Of a DNA stretch of 27,149 bases, positions 1 to 9,387 are shown one piece after another (position 1 is the first letter of the stretch; the number at the start of each line of letters is the position of its first letter). The position numbers and the translations under genes are program-made. The notes beneath the pieces were generated by a model. It was not told the DNA's origin and searched no databases. It worked only from the letters and a program-made list of their open reading frames with translations. Origin of the DNA: Penium margaritaceum (Eukaryota > Streptophyta > Zygnematophyceae > Desmidiales > Peniaceae); NCBI GenBank assembly GCA_023375785.1, contig SZWC01001596.1, forward strand, positions 22,340 through 49,488, written 5' to 3'.

Positions 1-1169
1 TCTGGCACAACTCTGGCACAACTCTGGCACAACTCTGGCACGACTCTGGCACAACTCTGGCACAACTCTGGCACAACTCTGGCAGAACTCTGGAACAACT
101 CGAGCACAACTTTGGCACAAATCTTTCACAACTCTGTCACTATTCTGGCACAACTCTGGCCCAACTCTGGCACAGGTCTGGCATGACTATGGTAAACCTC
201 TGGCACAACTTTGCACAGCTGTGGCACATTTCCGGCACATCTCTAGCACAACACATGCACAATACTGGCACAAATATGGCAAAACTCTGGCACAACTCTG
301 GCACAACTGTGGCAAAGCTCTCGCACAACTGTGGCACAACTCTGGCACAATTCTGGCACAGCTCTGGCACAACTCTGGCACAACTCAGGCACAACAATGG
401 TACAACTCTGGCACAACTCTGGCGCAACTCTGGCACAACTCTGGAATTAATGTGGCACAACTCTGGCACAGCCCTGGCACAAGTATGGCACAACGCTTGC
501 ACAACTTTGGCACAACTGCGTCACAACTCTGGCACAACTCTGGCACAACTCTGGTACAACTCTGGCACAACTCAGGCACAGCTCTGGAACAACTCAAGCA
601 CAAATATGGATAAACTCTGGCACACCTCTGGCACTACTCTGGCACCTTTCTGGCACAACTCTGGCACAACTCTGGCACAACTCTGGCACGATTCTGGCAA
701 AACTCTGGCACAACTCTGGCAAAACTCTGGCACAACTCCAGCACAACTCCGGCACAACTATGGCACAACTCTGGCACAGCTCGGGCACAACTCTGGCACA
801 ACTCTGGCACAACTCTGGCACAACTCTTGTACAACTCTGACACAACTCTGGCACAACTCTTGCACAACTGGAGCACAACTCTGGCACAAACCTGGCACAA
901 CTCTGGCACTACTATGCCACAACTCTGGCACAACTCTGGCACAACCCGGGCACAGCTTTGGAACAACCCTAGCACAATTCTGGCACAATTCTTGCACAAC
1001 TCTGGCAGAACTCTTGCACAACTCTGGCACAACTCTGGCACAACTCTGACACAACTCTGGCAAAACTCTGGCACAACTCTGGCACAACTCTGGCACAACT
1101 CTGGCACAACTCTGGCACAACTCTGGCACAACTCTGGCACAACTCTGGCACAACTCTGGCACAACTCTG
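1..1169. repeat. degenerate 11-bp minisatellite, left flank
   Basis: Tandem copies of CTCTGGCACAA with many single-base variants (CTATGGCACAA, CTTTGGCACAA, CTCTTGCACAA and others). The last ~120 bases before the N at 1170 are nearly pure consensus. The open frames here on both strands (for example 183-1049 on plus and 634-1227 on minus) are by-products, because the 11-mer contains no stop trinucleotide in any frame of either strand. The array runs off the left edge of the window, so its true start is not visible. I see no gene in it. Confidence 0.95.
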
Positions 1170-1170
1170 N
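1170..1170. other. single-N contig join
   Basis: A single N separates pure 11-bp minisatellite from the 10-bp minisatellite. Unlike the other two N positions, I see no long duplicated overlap across it, so the real distance and order at this join are unknown. Confidence 0.85.
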
Positions 1171-1450
1171 CAACCACTCGCAACCACTCGCAACCACTCG
1201 CATACATTCGTAGCCACTCGTTACCACTCACAACCACTCGCAACCACTCGCAACCATTTGTAACCACTCGCAACCAGCTGCAACCACTCGCAACCACTCG
1301 TAACCACTCGCAATCACACAAAACCACTCACAACCACTCGCAACCACTTGCAACCACTCGCAACCACTTGCAATCACTTGCAACCACTCGCAACCACTCG
1401 CAACCACTCGCAACCACTAGCAACCACTCGCAAGCACTCGCAACCACTGG
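1171..1450. repeat. 10-bp minisatellite (CAACCACTCG)
   Basis: About 28 tandem copies of CAACCACTCG with scattered substitutions (CAACCACTTG, CATACATTCG, CAACCAGCTG). It follows the N at 1170. On the right it passes directly into the 11-bp array at about 1450 with no N, so at least that junction is continuous sequence. The block is a short-unit array embedded in an unrelated-looking short-unit array. No coding function is suggested. Confidence 0.93.
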
Positions 1451-2127
1451 GTACAACTCTGGCACAACTCTGGCACAACTCTGGCACAACTCTTGAACAA
1501 CTATGGAACAACTCTAGCACAACTCTGGCACAACTCGAGCACAACTCTGGCACAACTCTGGCACAACTTTGGCACTACTCTGGAACAACTATGGCAAAAC
1601 TCTGGCACAACTCTGGCACAATTTTGGCACAACTATGGCACAACTCTGGTACAACAATGGCACAACTCTGGCACGACTCTGGGACAACTCTGGTACAACT
1701 TTGCCACAACTGTGGCACAATTCCGGCACATCTCTGACACACCACTGGCAGAACTCTGGCACAACTCTGGCACAACTCTGGCACAACTCCGGCACAACTC
1801 TGGCACAGCTCCGGCACAACTCTGGCACAACTATGACACAACTTTGCCACAACTGTGGCACAATTCCGGCACATCTCTCACACAACACTGGCAAAACTCT
1901 GGAACGAATATGGCACAACTCTGGCACAACTCTCACACAACTCTCGCACAACTCTGGCACAATTCTGGCAGAACTCTGACACAACTCTGGCACAACTATG
2001 GCATAATAATGGCACAGCTCTGGCACAACTATGGCACAACTCTGGCACAACTCTGGCACAACTCCGGCACAACTCTGGCACAACTCTGGCACAACTCTGG
2101 CACAACTCTGGCACAACTCTGGCACAA
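1451..2127. repeat. degenerate 11-bp minisatellite between the 10-bp array and the homogeneous core
   Basis: Variant copies of the 11-mer. A segment beginning TTGCCACAACTGTGGCAC occurs at 1701 and again at 1844. The spacing of 143 bp is 13 units, showing that blocks of several units were once duplicated together. Purity rises towards 2128, where the homogeneous core starts. Confidence 0.93.
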
Positions 2128-5100
2128 CTCTGGCACAACTCCGGCACAACTCCGGCACAACTCTGGCACAACTCCGGCACAACTCCGGCACAACTCTGGC
2201 ACAACTCCGGCACAACTCCGGCACAACTCTGGCACAACTCCGGCACAACTCCGGCACAACTCTGGCACAACTCCGGCACAACTCCGGCACAACTCTGGCA
2301 CAACTCCGGCACAACTCCGGCACAACTCTGGCACAACTCCGGCACAACTCCGGCACAACTCTGGCACAACTCCGGCACAACTCCGGCACAACTCTGGCAC
2401 AACTCCGGCACAACTCCGGCACAACTCTGGCACAACTCCGGCACAACTCCGGCACAACTCTGGCACAACTCCGGCACAACTCCGGCACAACTCTGGCACA
2501 ACTCCGGCACAACTCCGGCACAACTCTGGCACAACTCCGGCACAACTCCGGCACAACTCTGGCACAACTCCGGCACAACTCCGGCACAACTCTGGCACAA
2601 CTCCGGCACAACTCCGGCACAACTCTGGCACAACTCCGGCACAACTCCGGCACAACTCTGGCACAACTCCGGCACAACTCCGGCACAACTCTGGCACAAC
2701 TCCGGCACAACTCCGGCACAACTCTGGCACAACTCCGGCACAACTCCGGCACAACTCTGGCACAACTCCGGCACAACTCCGGCACAACTCTGGCACAACT
2801 CCGGCACAACTCCGGCACAACTCTGGCACAACTCCGGCACAACTCCGGCACAACTCTGGCACAACTCCGGCACAACTCCGGCACAACTCTGGCACAACTC
2901 CGGCACAACTCCGGCACAACTCTGGCACAACTCCGGCACAACTCCGGCACAACTCTGGCACAACTCCGGCACAACTCCGGCACAACTCTGGCACAACTCC
3001 GGCACAACTCCGGCACAACTCTGGCACAACTCCGGCACAACTCCGGCACAACTCTGGCACAACTCCGGCACAACTCCGGCACAACTCTGGCACAACTCCG
3101 GCACAACTCCGGCACAACTCTGGCACAACTCCGGCACAACTCCGGCACAACTCTGGCACAACTCCGGCACAACTCCGGCACAACTCTGGCACAACTCCGG
3201 CACAACTCCGGCACAACTCTGGCACAACTCCGGCACAACTCCGGCACAACTCTGGCACAACTCCGGCACAACTCCGGCACAACTCTGGCACAACTCCGGC
3301 ACAACTCCGGCACAACTCTGGCACAACTCCGGCACAACTCCGGCACAACTCTGGCACAACTCCGGCACAACTCCGGCACAACTCTGGCACAACTCCGGCA
3401 CAACTCCGGCACAACTCTGGCACAACTCCGGCACAACTCCGGCACAACTCTGGCACAACTCCGGCACAACTCCGGCACAACTCTGGCACAACTCCGGCAC
3501 AACTCCGGCACAACTCTGGCACAACTCCGGCACAACTCCGGCACAACTCTGGCACAACTCCGGCACAACTCCGGCACAACTCTGGCACAACTCCGGCACA
3601 ACTCCGGCACAACTCTGGCACAACTCCGGCACAACTCCGGCACAACTCTGGCACAACTCCGGCACAACTCCGGCACAACTCTGGCACAACTCCGGCACAA
3701 CTCCGGCACAACTCTGGCACAACTCCGGCACAACTCCGGCACAACTCTGGCACAACTCCGGCACAACTCCGGCACAACTCTGGCACAACTCCGGCACAAC
3801 TCCGGCACAACTCTGGCACAACTCCGGCACAACTCCGGCACAACTCTGGCACAACTCCGGCACAACTCCGGCACAACTCTGGCACAACTCCGGCACAACT
3901 CCGGCACAACTCTGGCACAACTCCGGCACAACTCCGGCACAACTCTGGCACAACTCCGGCACAACTCCGGCACAACTCTGGCACAACTCCGGCACAACTC
4001 CGGCACAACTCTGGCACAACTCCGGCACAACTCCGGCACAACTCTGGCACAACTCCGGCACAACTCCGGCACAACTCTGGCACAACTCCGGCACAACTCC
4101 GGCACAACTCTGGCACAACTCCGGCACAACTCCGGCACAACTCTGGCACAACTCCGGCACAACTCCGGCACAACTCTGGCACAACTCCGGCACAACTCCG
4201 GCACAACTCTGGCACAACTCCGGCACAACTCCGGCACAACTCTGGCACAACTCCGGCACAACTCCGGCACAACTCTGGCACAACTCCGGCACAACTCCGG
4301 CACAACTCTGGCACAACTCCGGCACAACTCCGGCACAACTCTGGCACAACTCCGGCACAACTCCGGCACAACTCTGGCACAACTCCGGCACAACTCCGGC
4401 ACAACTCTGGCACAACTCCGGCACAACTCCGGCACAACTCTGGCACAACTCCGGCACAACTCCGGCACAACTCTGGCACAACTCCGGCACAACTCCGGCA
4501 CAACTCTGGCACAACTCCGGCACAACTCCGGCACAACTCTGGCACAACTCCGGCACAACTCCGGCACAACTCTGGCACAACTCCGGCACAACTCCGGCAC
4601 AACTCTGGCACAACTCCGGCACAACTCCGGCACAACTCTGGCACAACTCCGGCACAACTCCGGCACAACTCTGGCACAACTCCGGCACAACTCCGGCACA
4701 ACTCTGGCACAACTCCGGCACAACTCCGGCACAACTCTGGCACAACTCCGGCACAACTCCGGCACAACTCTGGCACAACTCCGGCACAACTCCGGCACAA
4801 CTCTGGCACAACTCCGGCACAACTCCGGCACAACTCTGGCACAACTCCGGCACAACTCCGGCACAACTCTGGCACAACTCCGGCACAACTCCGGCACAAC
4901 TCTGGCACAACTCCGGCACAACTCCGGCACAACTCTGGCACAACTCCGGCACAACTCCGGCACAACTCTGGCACAACTCCGGCACAACTCCGGCACAACT
5001 CTGGCACAACTCCGGCACAACTCCGGCACAACTCTGGCACAACTCCGGCACAACTCCGGCACAACTCTGGCACAACTCCGGCACAACTCCGGCACAACTC

Positions 5101-6989
5101 TGGCACAACTCCGGCACAACTCCGGCACAACTCTGGCACAACTCCGGCACAACTCCGGCACAACTCTGGCACAACTCCGGCACAACTCCGGCACAACTCT
5201 GGCACAACTCCGGCACAACTCCGGCACAACTCTGGCACAACTCCGGCACAACTCCGGCACAACTCTGGCACAACTCCGGCACAACTCCGGCACAACTCTG
5301 GCACAACTCCGGCACAACTCCGGCACAACTCTGGCACAACTCCGGCACAACTCCGGCACAACTCTGGCACAACTCCGGCACAACTCCGGCACAACTCTGG
5401 CACAACTCCGGCACAACTCCGGCACAACTCTGGCACAACTCCGGCACAACTCCGGCACAACTCTGGCACAACTCCGGCACAACTCCGGCACAACTCTGGC
5501 ACAACTCCGGCACAACTCCGGCACAACTCTGGCACAACTCCGGCACAACTCCGGCACAACTCTGGCACAACTCCGGCACAACTCCGGCACAACTCTGGCA
5601 CAACTCCGGCACAACTCCGGCACAACTCTGGCACAACTCCGGCACAACTCCGGCACAACTCTGGCACAACTCCGGCACAACTCCGGCACAACTCTGGCAC
5701 AACTCCGGCACAACTCCGGCACAACTCTGGCACAACTCCGGCACAACTCCGGCACAACTCTGGCACAACTCCGGCACAACTCCGGCACAACTCTGGCACA
5801 ACTCCGGCACAACTCCGGCACAACTCTGGCACAACTCCGGCACAACTCCGGCACAACTCTGGCACAACTCCGGCACAACTCCGGCACAACTCTGGCACAA
5901 CTCCGGCACAACTCCGGCACAACTCTGGCACAACTCCGGCACAACTCCGGCACAACTCTGGCACAACTCCGGCACAACTCCGGCACAACTCTGGCACAAC
6001 TCCGGCACAACTCCGGCACAACTCTGGCACAACTCCGGCACAACTCCGGCACAACTCTGGCACAACTCCGGCACAACTCCGGCACAACTCTGGCACAACT
6101 CCGGCACAACTCCGGCACAACTCTGGCACAACTCCGGCACAACTCCGGCACAACTCTGGCACAACTCCGGCACAACTCCGGCACAACTCTGGCACAACTC
6201 CGGCACAACTCCGGCACAACTCTGGCACAACTCCGGCACAACTCCGGCACAACTCTGGCACAACTCCGGCACAACTCCGGCACAACTCTGGCACAACTCC
6301 GGCACAACTCCGGCACAACTCTGGCACAACTCCGGCACAACTCCGGCACAACTCTGGCACAACTCCGGCACAACTCCGGCACAACTCTGGCACAACTCCG
6401 GCACAACTCCGGCACAACTCTGGCACAACTCCGGCACAACTCCGGCACAACTCTGGCACAACTCCGGCACAACTCCGGCACAACTCTGGCACAACTCCGG
6501 CACAACTCCGGCACAACTCTGGCACAACTCCGGCACAACTCCGGCACAACTCTGGCACAACTCCGGCACAACTCCGGCACAACTCTGGCACAACTCCGGC
6601 ACAACTCCGGCACAACTCTGGCACAACTCCGGCACAACTCCGGCACAACTCTGGCACAACTCCGGCACAACTCCGGCACAACTCTGGCACAACTCCGGCA
6701 CAACTCCGGCACAACTCTGGCACAACTCCGGCACAACTCCGGCACAACTCTGGCACAACTCCGGCACAACTCCGGCACAACTCTGGCACAACTCCGGCAC
6801 AACTCCGGCACAACTCTGGCACAACTCCGGCACAACTCCGGCACAACTCTGGCACAACTCCGGCACAACTCCGGCACAACTCTGGCACAACTCCGGCACA
6901 ACTCCGGCACAACTCTGGCACAACTCCGGCACAACTCCGGCACAACTCTGGCACAACTCCGGCACAACTCCGGCACAACTCTGGCACAA
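2128..6989. repeat. homogeneous 33-bp higher-order minisatellite core, 147 copies
   Basis: The 33-bp unit is one CTCTGGCACAA followed by two CTCCGGCACAA. It runs from 2128 to 6978 as 147 consecutive units, plus one closing 11-mer to 6989. I saw no substitution or indel when comparing lines at the 660-bp recurrence of the phase. Because 33 is a multiple of three and no stop occurs in any phase, all six frames stay open for about 4.9 kb and would read as an 11-residue repeat. Such complete homogeneity beside degenerate flanks implies either very recent amplification or an assembly artefact (a collapsed or unrolled repeat). Confidence 0.95.
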
Positions 6990-8389
6990 CTCTGGCACAA
7001 CTCTGGCACAACTCTTGCACAGCCCTGGCACGACTCTGGCAAAACTATGGCAAAACTCTGGCACAATTCTGGAACAACTCTGGCACCAATCTGGCACAAC
7101 TCTGGCACAACTCCGACACAACTCTGGCACAACCCTGGCACAACTCTGGCACAACTCTGGCACAACTCTGGCACAACTATGGCACAACTCTGGAACAAAT
7201 ATGGCAGATCTCTGACACAACTCTCGCACAACTCTGGCACAACACTTGCACAACTCTGGCACAACTCTGGCACAACCCTGGCACAACTTCGGCACATCTC
7301 CGGCACAACTCTGGCACAGCTCTGGCACATGTTGGCACAACTCTGGTACATCTCTGGCACAACTCTAGCACAACTCTGGCACGACTCTGGCACAACTCTG
7401 GCACTACTCTGGCACAACTCTTGCACAAATATGGAACAACTCCGGCACAACTCTGGTACAACTCTAGCACAGCTCAGGCACAACTCTGGCCCAACTCTGG
7501 CACAGCTCTCGCACAACTCTGGCACAACTCTTGCACAACTCTGGCACAACTCTGGCACAAGTCTGGTACAACTCTAGCACAACTTTGGTACAACTCTGGC
7601 ACATCTCTGGCACAACTATGGAGCAACTCTGGCACAACTCTGGCAGAACTCTGGCACAACTCTGGCACAACTCTGGCACAACTCCGGCACAACTCCGGCA
7701 AAACTCTTGCACAACTCTGGCACAACTCTGGCACAATCCTGGTACAACTCTAGCACAACTCTGGCACAACTCTGGCACAATTATGGCGCAACTCTGGCAC
7801 AACTCTGGCAGAACTCTGACACAAATCTGGCACAACTCTGGCACAACTATGGCACTACTCTGGCAAAACATTGGCACATTTTTGGCACAACTTTGGCACA
7901 ACTATGGCAAAACTCTGTCATAACTCTGGCACAACTCTGGCACAACTCTGGCACAACGCTTACACAACTCTGGCACAACTCTGGCACAACTCTGGCACAA
8001 CTCTGGCACAACTCTGGCACAACTCTGGCACAGCCCTGACACAACTCCGGTACAACTGCAGCACAGCTCTGGCACAACTCTGGCACAACACTGGCACAAC
8101 TTTGGCACAGCTCTGGCACAACTATGGCAAAACTCTGGCACAACTCTGGCACAATTCTTCCACATCTCCGGCACAACTCTGGCACAACTCTGGCACAACT
8201 ATGGCACAACTCTGGCACAACTCTGGCACAGCTCTGGCACAACTTTGGCACAACTTTGGCACAACTATGGCACAACTCTGGCACAACTCTGGTTCAACTC
8301 AGGGACAAACCTGGCACAACTCTTGCACAACTCTGGCACAACTCTGGCACAACATTGGCACAACTCTGGCAAAACTCTGGCAAAACCCT
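6990..8389. repeat. degenerate 11-bp minisatellite, right flank
   Basis: The array returns to variant 11-mers (CTATGGCACAA, CTCTTGCACAA, CTCCGACACAA, CTAGCACAA-type units) immediately after the homogeneous core. It continues to about 8389, where it stops abruptly at a small GC-rich inverted repeat. Open frames in this stretch are repeat artefacts. I see nothing else in it. Confidence 0.93.
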
Positions 8390-8408
8390 GGGCCGAATGC
8401 CTCGGCCC
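8390..8408. other. perfect inverted repeat at the minisatellite boundary
   Basis: GGGCCGA (8390-8396), a 5-base spacer, then TCGGCCC (8402-8408): a 7-bp perfect dyad directly after the last recognisable 11-mer. It could mark a break, a hairpin or coincidence. No function is assigned. Confidence 0.6.
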
Positions 8409-9387
8409 GTTCTTCAGCAACTTTTGCGGCGCGTCGTCCGACGTCACGCGCAACCTCTTGCAAATTCTCCACGGGACGGGGCTCGTCTCCTCGAGGAAGT
8501 CTCCGCAGCCACGGTTGCCATAACTACTCCAGGGCCGCACCAGCAGGGTGATGCGACCATTGTATCACTCTGAGGACCGTCCGTGCGCCGAGTCGATGGG
8601 ACACATTGCAACAGCTGCAGATGGCATAGAGGGTCACCGGTGAATCTGGGGCGGCCCTCCTTGAGCTGGGCGGCTGGAGCTCCGCGGAAACTCAGGACCG
8701 ACCCATGATGGTTCCGTGACGTGCTCCTCAGGAAGCGGCCTTCCCATCTGAGGATGGCTGCACGCTCACATACACACACAGACACCCTCACACACCTTAC
8801 CCGGTCTAACTTCCCTACTCCAACTTGTTGCGAGACGAGACATAGGTCCCGCTCGACGTTCTGGATCGACAAAGGAACAGCAATCTCTCAGTCTCGGTGG
8901 TAGCCCCTGGGCTCATCCTCCCATGCCAGGGTCGGGTTACGAGTCAGTTGTTGGTCATTTGCTTGGGCATGGCTAGCGTCGGGTTTGAGTACCGCAGCAA
9001 TCTTGACGTCAGCAGTCGGTCAGCAGTCGGTTATCTTATCTTTATCCTTCGTCGCGCACCGCCCCTCCAACACTTTCGTCTCATTGGCTGGTCCCTCTCC
9101 TGGCTCGCACATCAAAAGCGCCTCTAGATAAGGTGCCTCGAATGCCGCTCCTCTTTCCGTGTTTTGGGTGCAACTCTGCTACCATCAACCCAACTTCGGG
9201 CCGCCTTCCTTCCTTTCTAGCAGGTCCGGTCGGGTCACAGCCTCCGCCGCAACGTTTCCGGAGCCGAACTGCTCCTCTCATAATTTCTTTCCTCGGTCGA
9301 TGGTCCTCGGATCATCCGTCAACCCCTCTCCCAGATCCTGCCCCGGGGCCCACTTTCCTTCCCTTCCTCCGGTGGATGAACGGAACA
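8409..9387. other. non-repetitive island, no recognisable gene
   Basis: About 1 kb of complex, comparatively GC-rich sequence lies between the minisatellite and the 191-bp satellite. It contains a short CA-rich stretch at about 8766-8795. Open frames exist (8444-8872 on minus, 142 codons; 9133-9432 on plus, 99 codons), but neither shows a motif I recognise, and the plus frame runs into the satellite. A pyrimidine run ending TTTCTAG/CAG at about 9203-9223 resembles a splice acceptor, and TGACGT-type motifs recur, so this could be a promoter, exon or transposon remnant. None of these can be established from sequence alone. Confidence 0.5.
9004..9131. promoter_or_regulatory. possible promoter-like motif cluster
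   Basis: TGACGTCA, a palindromic bZIP/CRE-type site, is at 9004-9011. A perfect 11-bp tandem duplication CAGCAGTCGGT follows at 9010-9020 and 9021-9031. The next bases carry three TTATC elements in a row (GATAA on the minus strand), then an ATTGG (inverted CCAAT) at 9083-9087 and GATAAG at about 9125-9130. Related TGACGT-type sites lie at 8440-8447 and 8716-8723. These motif classes are known from plant promoters. That this cluster acts as one is inference, since no downstream gene is visible. Confidence 0.3.

Noticed and set aside
1171..1450. Telomere-like repeat
   Set aside because: CAACCACTCG does not match known plant telomere units such as CCCTAAA, and it is internal to another minisatellite.
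2128..6989. CRISPR-like array
   Set aside because: There are no unique spacers. The array is pure tandem repeat with an 11/33-bp period in a eukaryotic context.
1493..7753. Very long open frames (up to about 2086 codons) as giant repeat proteins
   Set aside because: All six frames are open over the same DNA because the 11-mer has no stop trinucleotide. No frame shows start context, a non-repeat domain or codon bias that would single it out.
8444..8872. 142-codon minus-strand open frame in the unique island
   Set aside because: No recognisable motif or domain; arginine-, serine- and valine-rich as expected from GC-rich DNA read by chance; no supporting signals.
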